A stretch of 64,000 nucleotides of DNA, taken from the NCBI RefSeq assembly GCF_014279995.1, contig NZ_CP047935.1, forward strand, positions 469,243 through 533,242, written 5' to 3'. Below the pieces are notes generated by a model. The model worked only from the letters and a program-made list of their open reading frames with translations, did not search any database and was not told where the DNA came from. This document shows positions 37,894 through 49,771 of the stretch, in pieces. The stretch is from Synechococcus sp. BIOS-E4-1 (GTDB lineage: Bacteria; Cyanobacteriota; Cyanobacteriia; PCC-6307; Cyanobiaceae). Each line of letters opens with the position of its first letter. Positions within the stretch are counted from its first letter, which is position 1. A program made the position numbers and the translations under genes.

Positions 37894-38790
37894 ATGGCGT
37901 TCTACCGTCCCGAGCCGGCGATGCAGCAACGTCTGATCGACCTGATCGATCAGCTTGCAGCGGATGGCCGTCCTGGCCTGCATGATCAGGTCGCGGTGAG
38001 CTGGGTGCGTTACGACACCACTTCGCCGACCAACGGCAGCGGTAGCGGTGCTGCCTGGGCTGACCAGAAGCTGCTGTATCCCGCCAGCGTGGTGAAGCTG
38101 TTGTATGCCGTGGCGGCCGAGCACTGGTTGCAGCGGGATCTGATCCCAGACAGCGAAGAACTTCGTCGAGCGCTCCTCGACATGCTGGCTGACTCCAGCA
38201 ACGACGCCACGGGTTTGATCGTGGATCTGCTCACCGGCACCACCAGTGGTCCGCCGTTGCGCTCCCCTGCATGGGAGCGGTGGCAGCAGCAACGCCGCCT
38301 GGTGAATGACTGGTTTCATGGTTTCGGCTGGCCTGAGCTGGAGCGCGTCAATTGCTGCCAGAAAACCTGGGGCGATGGTCCCTATGGACGCGAGCGCGTG
38401 TTCTACGGGGAAGACAACAACAATCGCAATGCTCTCAGCACGGCCGCTGTCGCCAGAGTTCTCGAGGCGGTCATGACCGATGGCCTGCTTTCACCACCGG
38501 CCTGTCAGAGACTTCGAACCCGGTTGGCTCGCTCACTCAGCAAGTCAGACAGACTGGATAATCCGGAGAATCAAGTGGATGGCTTCCTCGGTGAGGGTTT
38601 GCCGGAAGGCAGTCAGCTCTGGAGTAAAGCCGGGTGGATGAGTCAGGCCCGCCATGACGCAGCGTGGTGGTGCATCGATGGGCAGGCGCCTTGTCTGCTG
38701 GTGGTCTTCAGCGAAGGCCAGGAACGTGCTGATGATGAACATCTGCTGCCGCGGATAGCGACGGAACTCGCGGCCTATGGAGCCGATTAA
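37894..38790 (+). CDS. Class A beta-lactamase/PBP-like serine hydrolase
   Basis: A ~298-residue protein from ATG 37894 (MAFYRPEPAMQQRLIDLI). It carries three motifs of the penicillin-recognising fold: SVVK at 65-68 (SxxK), SND at 102-104 (SDN-like) and KAG near the C-terminus (KTG-like, SKAGWMSQARHD). There is no obvious signal peptide. It might be a beta-lactamase, a D,D-peptidase or a recycling esterase. It starts 17 bases from the divergent NlpC/P60 gene, and the pairing suggests wall peptide metabolism. Confidence 0.8.
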   Translation: MAFYRPEPAMQQRLIDLIDQLAADGRPGLHDQVAVSWVRYDTTSPTNGSGSGAAWADQKLLYPASVVKLLYAVAAEHWLQRDLIPDSEELRRALLDMLADSSNDATGLIVDLLTGTTSGPPLRSPAWERWQQQRRLVNDWFHGFGWPELERVNCCQKTWGDGPYGRERVFYGEDNNNRNALSTAAVARVLEAVMTDGLLSPPACQRLRTRLARSLSKSDRLDNPENQVDGFLGEGLPEGSQLWSKAGWMSQARHDAAWWCIDGQAPCLLVVFSEGQERADDEHLLPRIATELAAYGAD

Positions 38791-38811
38791 CGACTCGCTG
38801 TTTCAGTTCAA

Positions 38812-38900
38812 CGGAGAGGGAGGGATTCGAACCCTCGACAGAAGTTGCCTCCTGTAACTCCTTAGCAGGGAGCCGCTTTCAACCACTCAGCCACCTCTCC
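38812..38900 (-). tRNA. tRNA-Ser (anticodon GCT)
   Basis: An 89-base class II tRNA on the minus strand. The acceptor stem GGAGAGG pairs with CCTCTCC, with discriminator G. The anticodon loop CTGCTAA gives GCT (Ser AGC/AGU). A long variable arm follows and the T arm is GGGTTCGAATCCC. CCA is not encoded. Confidence 0.95.
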
Positions 38901-38934
38901 AGCGGCCCGCCCACCCTATCAAGAGGGTGACCGT

Positions 38935-40116
38935 TCAGACCACCAGTCGCGGCAGGCGGTGCTTGAAGCCGCACAACACTTCCCAGGGGATGGAACCCGA
39001 CAGTTCCGCCCAGTCCTGAGGGCGGATCACCTGCTGATCATCCTGTCCAAGCAGCGTGACGACATCACCGCTCTCAAGATCGGGATGGTCAGTGACATCC
39101 AGCATCAGTTGATCCATGGTGATGGCACCAACCTGAGGAAGGGTTTGACCTCGATGCAGAGCGTGGATTTGCCCGGACAGGCAGCGGCTGACCCCATCGG
39201 CGTAGCCGATACCGATCACGGCCAGCCGACTGGGCCGACTGGTGACAAAGCGGTGCCCATAGCTCACCCCCACACCTGCTGCGACCTCACGGATCAGGCT
39301 GACCCGAGCTTTCACGGTCATCGCCGGCTGAAGATCCAGGCTCTTCTCCAGATGGGCACTGGGGGCATGGCCGTAGAGAGCCAATCCCACTCGCACCTGA
39401 TCGTGATGCAGTGACGGGTCCCGCAGGGTGCCTGCCGAATTGGCCAGATGTCGCTGTAAACCCTGCTGTCGGTGCTTGCGGGTCACGGCCTCGAAACGTT
39501 CCTGCTGTTGGCGAGTGATCCGTTCGGCATGGCCTTCAAGTTCGCCATCGGCCAGAGCGAGATGGCTGTAGACCCCTCCCAGATTCAATTGATCGAGCTG
39601 CAGGATCGCCTCGGTCAGGCGTTCCCCGTCCTGCCAGTCGCACCCGAGCCGAGTCATGCCGGTGTCGAGCTTGAGCTGGACTGTGAACTGACGGCCACTG
39701 CCATTGGCAAGGTTCTGACAGAGCAGAGCCTCGCGCATGCTGCTCAGCGTGGGCATCAGCTGCCAGTGCAGGCAGGCGCGCAGTTCCTCAGGTTGGGTGA
39801 GATTGCCCAGCACCAGCACCGGCAGCTCCAGTCCCGCGCGACGCAGTTCGATTCCCTCCTGCAGGGTGGCGACTCCAAGGCTGGTCGCTCCTCCGCAGAT
39901 GGCTGCCCGGGCAACGGTTTCGGCCCCATGGCCGTAGCCATCAGCCTTGACGACCGCCATCAGGGCGCAGTTTGTTGCCAGCAAACGTTTCAACGCTCTG
40001 GCGTTGTGTTCAACAGCGGAGGCCGACACCTCCATCCAGGCTCGCTGTCGCGGGTCAGCTCCAGCAGCCATCTCAATGCCGGAGGGACTGTTGCGATCGG
40101 CGGACAGGTCGGGCAT
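38935..40116 (-). CDS. alr: Alanine racemase
   Basis: A PLP enzyme that makes D-alanine for peptidoglycan. The start at ATG 40116 (MPDLSADRNSPSG) gives 393 residues; a longer frame to 40167 lacks family support. The PLP lysine lies in AVVKADGYGHGAETVA and the second catalytic Tyr in VIGIGYADGVSR. The PLP-fold blocks LKLDTGMTRLG and AITMDQLMLDV also match. It is divergent from the HNH nuclease gene. Confidence 0.95.
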   Translation of the reverse strand: MPDLSADRNSPSGIEMAAGADPRQRAWMEVSASAVEHNARALKRLLATNCALMAVVKADGYGHGAETVARAAICGGATSLGVATLQEGIELRRAGLELPVLVLGNLTQPEELRACLHWQLMPTLSSMREALLCQNLANGSGRQFTVQLKLDTGMTRLGCDWQDGERLTEAILQLDQLNLGGVYSHLALADGELEGHAERITRQQQERFEAVTRKHRQQGLQRHLANSAGTLRDPSLHHDQVRVGLALYGHAPSAHLEKSLDLQPAMTVKARVSLIREVAAGVGVSYGHRFVTSRPSRLAVIGIGYADGVSRCLSGQIHALHRGQTLPQVGAITMDQLMLDVTDHPDLESGDVVTLLGQDDQQVIRPQDWAELSGSIPWEVLCGFKHRLPRLVV

Positions 40117-40189
40117 CGGGACTGGGTAGTGAAGGTCACAAGGCTGCCCTTGTGACCCCGATAGCATGCCGTGTAATCAGGGAGCTGGC

Positions 40190-40687
40190 ATGGGCCAGGT
40201 TCTCGTTCTCAATGCGTCCTACGAGCCGTTGAACATCACCACCTGGCGTCGAGCCGTCGTGATGATGATCAAGGGGAAAGCCGAGAGTCTCGAACACGAT
40301 TCCAAGCATCTTGTTCGCAGTGACATGCATCTGCCGACAGTCATCCGTCTGCGTCAGTTCGTACGAGTGCCTTTTCGCCAGGTTCCGATGACGCGCCGCA
40401 ACGTGTTTCAGCGGGACAATCACACCTGTCAGTACTGCGGCAGCCGCGAACTCCTGTCGATCGACCATGTGATCCCCCGCAGCCGTGGGGGAACGGATGC
40501 CTGGGACAACGTGACCACGGCCTGTACGAGTTGCAATGTCCGCAAGGCCAGCCGCACTCCTTCAGAAGCGGATATGCCTCTCAAACGGGTTCCGCGACGT
40601 CCCCTCAGCAGCCTCAGTTTCGAGGCCGTTCGTCAGATTGATTCAGGTCGCCACAGCGAGTGGGCCAAATACGTCATCGGCGTCTGA
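40190..40687 (+). CDS. HNH endonuclease family protein
   Basis: A 165-residue protein from ATG 40190 (MGQVLVLNASYEPLNITTWR). Residues ~75-125 form an HNH domain with two zinc CxxC pairs (CQYCG and CTSCN) around LSIDHVIPRSRGGTDAWDNVT. Proteins of this form are near universal in cyanobacteria, but their natural target is not established. It is convergent with prfA. Confidence 0.88.
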   Translation: MGQVLVLNASYEPLNITTWRRAVVMMIKGKAESLEHDSKHLVRSDMHLPTVIRLRQFVRVPFRQVPMTRRNVFQRDNHTCQYCGSRELLSIDHVIPRSRGGTDAWDNVTTACTSCNVRKASRTPSEADMPLKRVPRRPLSSLSFEAVRQIDSGRHSEWAKYVIGV

Positions 40688-40697
40688 CCCATTCGGA

Positions 40698-41795
<1,098 letters not shown>

Positions 41796-41844
41796 GGCCT
41801 CAGAAGCACGGTCGGGAAAGGACCTGACGGTTCTGCCCTTTCAG

Positions 41845-41883
41845 AAAAAAGCCCCGAAGGCAGAGCAGTGTCTGCATTCGGGG
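41845..41883 (-). terminator. Strong intrinsic terminator ending the ribosomal protein cluster
   Basis: On the minus strand the stem pairs CCCCGAA with TTCGGGG (41877-41883 and 41852-41858) and GCAGA with TCTGC inside. It is followed by a C and a run of six T (41845-41850). It lies 47 bases after the rpmE stop and before prfA. Confidence 0.9.
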
Positions 41884-41930
41884 ACAAAAGTCGTGGAGAT
41901 CGATCGCTTGTGCGTCGATTGCAGAGCGCA

Positions 41931-42200
41931 TCAGGCTTCAGCCTTTTTCTCGTCCTTGGCGGGAGCTTTCTTGTCTTCGTTGACACTGGCGGTGCTGCCC
42001 ATGCCGTACTTGCGCATGAAGCGGTCCACGCGTCCTTCGGTGTCGAGAATCTTCTGGGTGCCAGTGAAGAAAGGATGGTTACCACTCCAGACGTCCACAT
42101 GGATTTCGGGCTGCGTGGAGCCTGTGGTCATCACCACTTCTCCGTTGCAGATCACCTTGGCGTCGGGGTACCAGGTGGGATGAATGTCGGGCTTGGGCAT
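41931..42200 (-). CDS. rpmE: 50S ribosomal protein L31 (form lacking zinc cysteines)
   Basis: An 89-residue L31 beginning MPKPDIHPTWYPDAKVICNGEVV, with VWSGNHPFFTGTQKILDTEGRVDRF. The zinc cysteines of the C+ form are missing: only one Cys remains. It ends with a Lys/Glu/Ala-rich extension. It is the last gene of the long ribosomal cluster. Confidence 0.95.
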   Translation of the reverse strand: MPKPDIHPTWYPDAKVICNGEVVMTTGSTQPEIHVDVWSGNHPFFTGTQKILDTEGRVDRFMRKYGMGSTASVNEDKKAPAKDEKKAEA

Positions 42201-42208
42201 GACAGGGA

Positions 42209-42613
42209 TCAGCGCTTGGAGAACTGGGGAGCTTTGCGGGCTTTCTTGAGGCCGTACTTGCGACGCTCCTTGGCCCGTGGGTCACGACTGAGGTGACCTT
42301 CGGTTTTGAGAGGCTTGCGATTATCGGAGGAGAGCTCGCACAGAGCTCTGGCGGCACCCTGCTTGATGGCATCAGCCTGTCCGGTGAGCCCACCACCTCT
42401 CACGTTGACGAGCACGTCATATTCAGTGGTCAGACCCAGCGTCTGCAATGGCGCCTTGACGGCAGCGATGTAGGCAGGGTTGTAATTGAGATAGTTATCT
42501 CCAGGACGACCGTTGATGGTGATCGTGCCGTTGCCGGGGATCAGGCGAACGCGGGCGACGGAGGTCTTACTGCGACCGGTGCCCCAATAGACGACGGAAT
42601 TGGACGTGCTCAT
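42209..42613 (-). CDS. rpsI: 30S ribosomal protein S9
   Basis: A 134-residue protein with [16 protein letters not shown] and the conserved [24 protein letters not shown] end, whose C-terminal Lys-Arg tail reaches the P-site tRNA. Its start overlaps the rplM stop by four bases (ATGA). Confidence 0.97.
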   Translation of the reverse strand: MSTSNSVVYWGTGRSKTSVARVRLIPGNGTITINGRPGDNYLNYNPAYIAAVKAPLQTLGLTTEYDVLVNVRGGGLTGQADAIKQGAARALCELSSDNRKPLKTEGHLSRDPRAKERRKYGLKKARKAPQFSKR

Positions 42614-43062
42614 TTGGCGGAAGCGGCGGGATCGAGCTGCAGGGGCTGAGGCTGCTGGGCGGAATGCGGATGATCGGCACCCTTGTAAACCTTCAGTTTG
42701 CGGAACATCTGGCGACCCAGGGCGTTGTGGGGAAGCATGCCCTTGATGGCTTTTTCCACGATTCGCTCAGGAAGTCGCTCCTGGAGATGAGCGAAGGTCT
42801 CTACCTTCATGCCTCCTGGGCGTCCGGAATGACGGCGGTACAGCTTCTGTTGCGGCTTGCTGCCACTGACCTTCACCTTTTCGGCATTGACGACAACGAC
42901 AAAATCGCCGGTGTCGAGGTGAGGGGTGTAGCTGGCTTTGTTCTTGCCGCGGAGCACGGAAGCCACCTCGGTCGCCAGGCGACCGAGAGTTTGATTCTCA
43001 GCGTCCACCAGATACCACTGGCGGTCGATTGAATCGATGGAAGGGACGGAGGTCTTGTTCAT
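42610..43062 (-). CDS. rplM: 50S ribosomal protein L13
   Basis: A 150-residue L13, an early 23S assembly protein. Visible blocks are [40 protein letters not shown] and [21 protein letters not shown]13-S9 pairing is conserved in bacteria. A 156-base spacer with a CGTCG/CGACG hairpin separates it from truA. Confidence 0.97.
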   Translation of the reverse strand: MNKTSVPSIDSIDRQWYLVDAENQTLGRLATEVASVLRGKNKASYTPHLDTGDFVVVVNAEKVKVSGSKPQQKLYRRHSGRPGGMKVETFAHLQERLPERIVEKAIKGMLPHNALGRQMFRKLKVYKGADHPHSAQQPQPLQLDPAASAK

Positions 43063-43218
43063 CGCGCCGGCATGCCGGTTCGGTTATGCCTCGTCGCGAG
43101 CGACGAAGCTGGGCAGGGAGCTTCAGTCACGCCGTGGCGTGCTGTTCAGAGCTCAAAGATCGACTGTACCTGTCGGTGGTTCCCTCACTGATCGAGTCAG
43201 TTGAGTGGAAGCGACCGC
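43063..43218 (-). promoter_or_regulatory. rplM upstream spacer with short hairpin
   Basis: 156 bases between truA and rplM. CGTCG-CGAG-CGACG at about 43090-43105 forms a short perfect hairpin close to the rplM start. Autoregulatory leaders of L13-S9 transcripts are known in some bacteria; here this is only a possibility. Confidence 0.25.
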
Positions 43219-44064
43219 TCAGGCACTGATTGGCCATGGTGGAGGATCCGGTGGCGGGTCCTCTGAGGCCAGAAAAAACGTCGGTTGACAATCGTACCAG
43301 CCGCCCTTGCTGAAGATGGTTTCCGGATAACCAGCGCGCAGCAGGCATAGTCCCTGCGCCGGTGCTCCGTCTTTCACTTCACCGCGGCGACGTTCTCGCC
43401 AACGGCGTTCAAAGTGATCCGGGGTCAGTCGGTGCTCTCCCACAGCCACGAGCTGACCCGTCAGCAGACGCACCATTCCATACAGAAAACCGCTGGCCTG
43501 AATTTCAAATTGAATCAGGTCTCCATGCCGCTGGATGGACACGTCCTGGATCGTTGTGCGCGAGTGGGATCGTCGGCTTCCTGCGCGTTGGAACGCTGCG
43601 AAGTCGTGACTTCCCAGCAGGCCATGAAGAGCCTCTTCCATCGCCTGTTCATCCAGCCTTGTCTGGTAGCGATGCCAGCTCCAGGGCGCAAGAAACAGGT
43701 TTGGCCTTCGACCGTTGTAGAGGGTATAGCGGTAGCGCCGGTAGCTGGCGGAGTAGCAGGCGTGCCATTCAAGTGGACGTTCCACCGCTTCTCGCACCCT
43801 GATCGACGAGGGCAAGCGGCCATTGAGAGCCGGCGCCCAGCGCCTGGCTGGTATTGGGCCGCAGCTGTCGAAATGCACCACCTGACCAGAGGCATGGACG
43901 CCTGCATCCGTTCGCCCTGCAGCCACGGTCTGTATCGGTCGATGGGGATCGAGCTCTGAGATGGCATCGTCGAGCACCGATTGCACGCTGGTGCCGTTGG
44001 GTTGACGTTGCCATCCACAAAATGAAGACCCCTCGTACTGAAGACTGAGAGCAATCCGTTTAAT
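43219..44064 (-). CDS. truA: tRNA pseudouridine synthase A, non-canonical start
   Basis: TruA makes pseudouridine at positions 38-40 of tRNA anticodon stems. The catalytic Asp is in [17 protein letters not shown] and the [10 protein letters not shown] block follows. The only GTG start (43986) would remove the first conserved strand. Reading above it gives [20 protein letters not shown], clearly homologous, but the frame has no ATG, GTG or TTG back into the end of rplQ. ATT at 44064 ([12 protein letters not shown]) is given here as the likely start; ATC codons nearer 44100 are alternatives. About 281 residues. Confidence 0.8.
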   Translation of the reverse strand: MKRIALSLQYEGSSFCGWQRQPNGTSVQSVLDDAISELDPHRPIQTVAAGRTDAGVHASGQVVHFDSCGPIPARRWAPALNGRLPSSIRVREAVERPLEWHACYSASYRRYRYTLYNGRRPNLFLAPWSWHRYQTRLDEQAMEEALHGLLGSHDFAAFQRAGSRRSHSRTTIQDVSIQRHGDLIQFEIQASGFLYGMVRLLTGQLVAVGEHRLTPDHFERRWRERRRGEVKDGAPAQGLCLLRAGYPETIFSKGGWYDCQPTFFLASEDPPPDPPPWPISA

Positions 44065-44129
44065 GCGGATGCCGACAGAATCAGCCGAGGGGTTTGGGAT
44101 GGTGATTTGCGTGATGCTGACGCCGAACC

Positions 44130-44480
44130 TCAGACCAGTTCGATGATCGCCATCTCGGCATTGTCTCCGCGACGACGCACGGTGCGGGTGATGCGGGTGT
44201 AGCCGCCCTTGCGGTCGCTGTAGCGATCGGGAGCTTTCTCGAACAGGGCATGCACAAGCTGCTTGTCGTACACGTACCCCAGAACCCTGCGCCGGGAGGC
44301 AAGGCTGCCCTCTTTGGCAAGAGTGATCATCCGTTCGGTTTCGTCACGCAGTGCCTTGGCACGGGCTTTGGTGGTGGTGACGCGACCTTCGCGGATCAGC
44401 TGTGTTGTGAGGCCGCGAAGCATGGCTTTGCGTTGGTCAGCGGGACGTCCCAGCTGGGGAACTCGACATTGGTGACGCAT
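44130..44480 (-). CDS. rplQ: 50S ribosomal protein L17
   Basis: A 116-residue L17 from ATG 44480, [33 protein letters not shown]; the frame extends 31 codons above without family sequence. The C-terminal [27 protein letters not shown] is typical. It follows rpoA as in the alpha operon. Confidence 0.97.
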   Translation of the reverse strand: MRHQCRVPQLGRPADQRKAMLRGLTTQLIREGRVTTTKARAKALRDETERMITLAKEGSLASRRRVLGYVYDKQLVHALFEKAPDRYSDRKGGYTRITRTVRRRGDNAEMAIIELV

Positions 44481-44517
44481 GGTTCTGGAGGGGCTGGAGT
44501 AAGGAGGTAGGTAAGAG

Positions 44518-45456
<939 letters not shown>

Positions 45457-45501
45457 GGTCTGAGGCGGGGGAGAGAGGGACCTGAACGGGGACGCGTTGG
45501 C

Positions 45502-45894
45502 TCAGACGCGCCGACGCTTGGCACGGCGGCAGCCGTTGTGAGGCAAGGGAGTGACGTCGCGGATCAGAGTGATTTCCAGGCCGGCAACCTGCAAGGCCCT
45601 GATCGCGGTTTCACGGCCTGAGCCGGGACCGCGAACAAGCACTTCGATCTGGCGCATGCCCTGCTCAAGAGCTCTGCGGGCTGCTGCTTCGGCTGCGGTC
45701 TGCGCTGCAAATGGGGTGCCTTTGCGAGCACCCTTGAAGCCGCTGGCACCTGCCGAGGACCAGGAGATGACTTCTCCAGTGGTATCGGTGATCGAAACGA
45801 TCGTGTTGTTGAAGGTGCTTTGGATATGGGCAACGCCATTGGGAACGTTGCGTTTGGCCTTCTTGGGACCTGATTTCTTGACTGTTTTGGCCAT
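45502..45894 (-). CDS. rpsK: 30S ribosomal protein S11
   Basis: A 130-residue S11 with [42 protein letters not shown] and the terminal [16 protein letters not shown]. It binds the 30S platform near the mRNA exit. Confidence 0.97.
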   Translation of the reverse strand: MAKTVKKSGPKKAKRNVPNGVAHIQSTFNNTIVSITDTTGEVISWSSAGASGFKGARKGTPFAAQTAAEAAARRALEQGMRQIEVLVRGPGSGRETAIRALQVAGLEITLIRDVTPLPHNGCRRAKRRRV

Positions 45895-45950
45895 GGGCCT
45901 GGAGATGGAGGGGGCTTAAGGAACTGAAGGATCCGATGGGCCGAAGCGGC

Positions 45951-46316
45951 TTATTTCTTCTTGCCGGCCACGGTCTTGCGAGCTCCGCGACGGGTTCGCG
46001 CATTGGTGCGGGTTCGTTGTCCGCGCACCGGGAGGCTCATGCGATGGCGACGACCGCGCACGCAGCCGATGTCCTGGAGGCGCTTGAGGGCCATCCCCTC
46101 CTGCCTGCGCAGGTCACCCTCAATCGTGAAGGTCTCGGTGGCACCGCGCAGTTTCTGCACATCACCGTCTTCGAGATCCTTCACCCTGATGTCGGGATTG
46201 ACACCGGTCTTGGAAAGGATGGTTCTGGCCCGTGTCGGGCCAATTCCGTAGATGTAGGTGAGGGCGACTTCGATCCGCTTGTCGCGGGGAATGTCGACAC
46301 CAGCAATCCGTGCCAC
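45951..46316 (-). CDS. rpsM: 30S ribosomal protein S13
   Basis: A 121-residue S13 from GTG 46316 ([26 protein letters not shown]). The upstream codons in the open frame are not part of the family. The C-terminal [24 protein letters not shown] contacts P-site tRNA. Located between rpmJ and rpsK. Confidence 0.96.
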   Translation of the reverse strand: MARIAGVDIPRDKRIEVALTYIYGIGPTRARTILSKTGVNPDIRVKDLEDGDVQKLRGATETFTIEGDLRRQEGMALKRLQDIGCVRGRRHRMSLPVRGQRTRTNARTRRGARKTVAGKKK

Positions 46317-46417
46317 TGAGCAATTAATCGAGGTGGACAATGACTTCCTATGCCTGGGAAGTCTTCAATTCAGGGTGCAGGGAAAGGACCCCCGCCTTGA
46401 GACGGCAGACCGAGGCT

Positions 46418-46534
46418 TCAGCCCTGGCGTTGCTTGTTGCGAGGGCGCTTCTTGTTGATCACGTAGATGCGACCTCTGCGCTTGACGATTTGATCGTCAG
46501 GGCTGATTTTTTTAACCGAGGAACGCACCTTCAT
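46418..46534 (-). CDS. rpmJ: 50S ribosomal protein L36 (form lacking zinc cysteines)
   Basis: A 38-residue protein too short for usual cut-offs. From ATG 46534 it reads [20 protein letters not shown], then [18 protein letters not shown]. Cysteines of the zinc (C+) form are replaced by Ser/Asp. Position between adk and rpsM is standard. Confidence 0.95.
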   Translation of the reverse strand: MKVRSSVKKISPDDQIVKRRGRIYVINKKRPRNKQRQG

Positions 46535-46581
46535 GGGGCGAAGCTCTCCATTGTTGCAAACAGCTACCGTACCACAGAGGG

Positions 46582-47133
46582 TCAAGCAACAACCTTTTCG
46601 ATTCGCTCAGCAATGGCTTCAACACTGCCGTTGGCCTGCACTCTGACCAACAGGTTCTGACTGCTGTAGTGATCGATCAGCGGAGCTGTCTGCTGTTTGT
46701 AGACCTCAAGACGGTTGCGGATCACCTGCTCGTTGTCGTCTGCTCGACCGCGACCGAGCAGTCGCTCGATCAGAACGGAGTCATCAAGCTCCAGCAACAC
46801 GACGCTTTCAATCGCTTGATTGAGTTCCTGGAGTAGCGGCGCCAGTGCCTCGGCCTGCGCCACGTTGCGTGGAAAGCCATCCATCAGCCAGCCCTGGCCA
46901 TTGAGAGCAGACAGTTGCGCTTTGACGATGGCCAGTACCAGGCTGTCTGTGACCAGTTCGCCCCGGTTCATCACGGCTTCCGCTTCCTTGCCGAGGTCGC
47001 TGCCTGCGGCCACCTCAGCTCTGAGCAGATCGCCGGTGGACAAGTGCCGAAGTCCATGGTTTTCGCAGAGGAGCGCAGCTTGCGTGCCCTTCCCGGCACC
47101 GGGCGGGCCCACGAACAGAAGACGTTGTTTCAT
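46582..47133 (-). CDS. adk: Adenylate kinase
   Basis: Interconverts AMP+ATP and 2 ADP. ATG 47133 ([22 protein letters not shown]) gives 183 residues; the frame runs 22 codons further without family sequence. The P-loop is [34 protein letters not shown] and the short LID region [16 protein letters not shown] follow. The short LID has no zinc motif. It sits between secY and rpmJ as in most bacteria. Confidence 0.96.
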   Translation of the reverse strand: MKQRLLFVGPPGAGKGTQAALLCENHGLRHLSTGDLLRAEVAAGSDLGKEAEAVMNRGELVTDSLVLAIVKAQLSALNGQGWLMDGFPRNVAQAEALAPLLQELNQAIESVVLLELDDSVLIERLLGRGRADDNEQVIRNRLEVYKQQTAPLIDHYSSQNLLVRVQANGSVEAIAERIEKVVA

Positions 47134-47227
47134 GGCGATTCTGGGTGGTTGGGTTGGAGGGGATGAAAGGTGTGGAGGATCCGCCGAGGTTGCGTTCATT
47201 CCGAGCGGCTGCCCGAACCGTGACTCG

Positions 47228-48547
47228 TTACTGGCGCACCATTCCCTCGTAGCGCTGTGAGATCACGTAGGTCTGGACCTGCTTGGCAGTGTCAATGGCA
47301 ACACCCACCAGAATCAGTAGCGAGGTGGCTCCGAGGCCCTGGAAGGTCTGCACATTGGTGGCCCGTTCCACGGCGGAAGGAATGATTGCGACGGCCCCGA
47401 GGAAAAGACCACCCAGCAGGGTGAGTCTGTTTTTCACCCCTTCGAGGTAATTCGCTGTTGCCGTTCCAGGTCTGACTCCTGGTATGGCCACCCCTCCGCG
47501 CTTGAGATTGCTGGCGACGTCCACCGGGTTAAAGGTCAGGGATGCATAGAAATAGGAGAAGCCAAGAATCAGGGAGAAGAACACCAGGGCATAAGGCCAT
47601 GGATTCGAGCTGCCTGGGTTCAGGGCGGTGGCTGCTCTGATCAGAAACGGATTCTGGCTGAAGTTGGCAATGGTGATCGGCAGAAAAATCAGGGCCGAGG
47701 CGAAAATGATCGGCATCACGCCGCCGGCATTGAGCTTCAGGGGCAGGTAGCTCTGGCGATTGGGTAAAACGGCTCCGCCGCCCACCTGCCTCTTTGCACT
47801 GACGATCGGAAGCCGGCGCTGTCCCTCCTGCACGAAGATGATCCCCACGATCGTGACCAGGAACACCAGAACAAGAATCACGATCCCGAACACATCATTG
47901 CGATCGCCTGTCTGGGCTTTCTCAATGGTTGAACCGAGTGCCTGAGGCAGGGTAGCCACGATGTTCAGGAAGATCACCAGTGAGGCTCCCTGGCCGATGC
48001 CTCGCTCCGTGATCACTTCGCTCAGCCACATCACGATCATCGATCCGGTGACCAGCGCCAGGGCTGTCTGCACCACGAAAACGCCAACGGGAAGGCCCTC
48101 CACTGCGTAGGGGCGCAGGATCATCGCGAAGACCACGCTCTGAATCAGCCCCCAGCCAAGTGCGACGTAGCGAGTGATCTGAGCCAGTTTGCGACGGCCC
48201 GCTTCTCCTTCATTTTTCTGCAGATCCTCCAGTTGCGGAAGGGATGCTGTGAGCAGCTGAAGGATGATCGAGGCATTGATGAACGGCAGGATCCCGAGGG
48301 CGAAGATGCCCAGAGTGGAGATGCCGCCACCGGTGAAGATGTCGAGGAAACCGATCAGCTGACCACCCTGTTGGATGAATTGCTCAAAAGCGACACGGTC
48401 AATGCCTGGCATCGGGATGTAGATGCCGAGACGCACCAGCATCAACAGCCCCAGAGTGGTGAGAACCCTGCCTCGCAGCTCAGGGTTTTGAACCAGCTGG
48501 GTGATGACTTCAGTGGCGCTGGGATTTCGTCCCCGACTGACGAGCAT
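47228..48547 (-). CDS. secY: Protein translocase subunit SecY
   Basis: The ~439-residue channel of the Sec translocon, serving plasma and thylakoid membranes. From ATG 48547 it starts MLVSRGRNPSATEVITQLVQ. Visible blocks include LGIYIPMPGIDR, FALGILPFINASIILQLLT, LPLKLNAGGVMPIIFASALI and KRGGVAIPGVRPGTAT, with about ten hydrophobic helices. It lies between rplO and adk. Confidence 0.97.
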   Translation of the reverse strand: MLVSRGRNPSATEVITQLVQNPELRGRVLTTLGLLMLVRLGIYIPMPGIDRVAFEQFIQQGGQLIGFLDIFTGGGISTLGIFALGILPFINASIILQLLTASLPQLEDLQKNEGEAGRRKLAQITRYVALGWGLIQSVVFAMILRPYAVEGLPVGVFVVQTALALVTGSMIVMWLSEVITERGIGQGASLVIFLNIVATLPQALGSTIEKAQTGDRNDVFGIVILVLVFLVTIVGIIFVQEGQRRLPIVSAKRQVGGGAVLPNRQSYLPLKLNAGGVMPIIFASALIFLPITIANFSQNPFLIRAATALNPGSSNPWPYALVFFSLILGFSYFYASLTFNPVDVASNLKRGGVAIPGVRPGTATANYLEGVKNRLTLLGGLFLGAVAIIPSAVERATNVQTFQGLGATSLLILVGVAIDTAKQVQTYVISQRYEGMVRQ

Positions 48548-48651
48548 GGAACAGAGATTGGATGATTGAGGTTGATGCAGCAAAGCCGTCCGCGGATGTC
48601 AATCCGGCGGACGGCTCAGACGTTAGATCTGTAGAAGTCGATCGACGGATC

Positions 48652-49104
48652 TCAGTCCAACAGTTCGCAGGTGCCACCGGCCGCTTCGATTTTGGTTCGT
48701 GCTGATGCCGTGAAAGCAGCGGCCTGAACCGTGAGCTTGGCCTTGAGTTCCCCGTTGCCGAGGATTTTCAGCGGGTGCTTGGGGCTGGTGACAACACCAT
48801 CCTTGACCAGTGAGTCGAGGTTGACGGTGCTGCCGGCCTTGAGCTCATTGAGCGCTGAGACATTGACAACGGTGAAGTGTTTGGGATTCACCAATGTGAA
48901 GTGCTTCAGCTTGGGCACGCGCCTGTAAAGAGGCATCTGGCCACCCTCGAAACCGGGGCGGGTGGGCCGTCCGGAACGGGATTTCTGGCCGCGCATGCCG
49001 AAGCCGCAGCTCGCACCCTGGCCAGCGGCGATGCCGCGACCCTTGCGCAGTTTGCGGCGTCGGGCGCCTTTGTTGGGCTTTAGGGAATCAAGTCGGAGAG
49101 TCAT
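48652..49104 (-). CDS. rplO: 50S ribosomal protein L15
   Basis: A 150-residue L15 with [39 protein letters not shown] and [19 protein letters not shown]. The C-terminal [22 protein letters not shown] is typical. No rpmD (L30) lies before it, as is usual in cyanobacteria. Confidence 0.97.
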   Translation of the reverse strand: MTLRLDSLKPNKGARRRKLRKGRGIAAGQGASCGFGMRGQKSRSGRPTRPGFEGGQMPLYRRVPKLKHFTLVNPKHFTVVNVSALNELKAGSTVNLDSLVKDGVVTSPKHPLKILGNGELKAKLTVQAAAFTASARTKIEAAGGTCELLD

Positions 49105-49110
49105 GGGGAA

Positions 49111-49758
49111 TCAGGAATAGATCTGCTCGAGGGAGATCCCCCGTTCCTTGGCGGTCTCCTTATGTGTGCGGAGACTATCGAGAGCCACCATGGCAGCCCG
49201 GGCATTGTTCAGAGGAGTCTTGCTGCCCAGTCGCTTGGCCAGCACGTTTTTAATGCCGGCAAGCTCGAGAACTGTGCGAATGGAGCCTCCTGCAATGACC
49301 CCGGTACCGGGGGCTGCGGGGCGAATCAACACGTTGGCTGCGCCATCGCGACCGTTGGACAGGGTCGGAATTGAGTTGTGACGTGTCAGAGGCACTTTGA
49401 CGAGATGCTTCTTGCCGTCAGCAACACCTTTGCGGACTGCACCGATCACGTCGCCGGCCTTGCCGACGCCGACGCCGACCTGACCGCGCTCGTTTCCGAC
49501 AACAACAATGGCCCGGAAGCTCATCTTCTTGCCGCCTTTCACGGTTTTGGACACACGGCGGATCTGGACAACCCGCTCTTGCCACTCGGAGTCACGCTCC
49601 TGGTTGCGTCGGTCACCACGGCGTCCGCCACGGCGATCACCGCGGTCGCGACCTCCTCCACGGCGTTGCTCCTGCTGCTGCTGGCCTTCAGCTGCAGCGG
49701 GAACATCGGCCGCCGAGGGCACGTCGTTGGGATTGGTCTGGGGGTTGGAATCGGTCAT
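49111..49758 (-). CDS. rpsE: 30S ribosomal protein S5
   Basis: A 215-residue S5 from ATG 49758 ([20 protein letters not shown]). The first ~55 residues are a cyanobacterial extension rich in Gln, Arg and Gly ([20 protein letters not shown]). The core begins [20 protein letters not shown], with [21 protein letters not shown]5 affects decoding fidelity. Confidence 0.96.
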   Translation of the reverse strand: MTDSNPQTNPNDVPSAADVPAAAEGQQQQEQRRGGGRDRGDRRGGRRGDRRNQERDSEWQERVVQIRRVSKTVKGGKKMSFRAIVVVGNERGQVGVGVGKAGDVIGAVRKGVADGKKHLVKVPLTRHNSIPTLSNGRDGAANVLIRPAAPGTGVIAGGSIRTVLELAGIKNVLAKRLGSKTPLNNARAAMVALDSLRTHKETAKERGISLEQIYS

Positions 49759-49771
49759 GTTGAGAGCAGGA

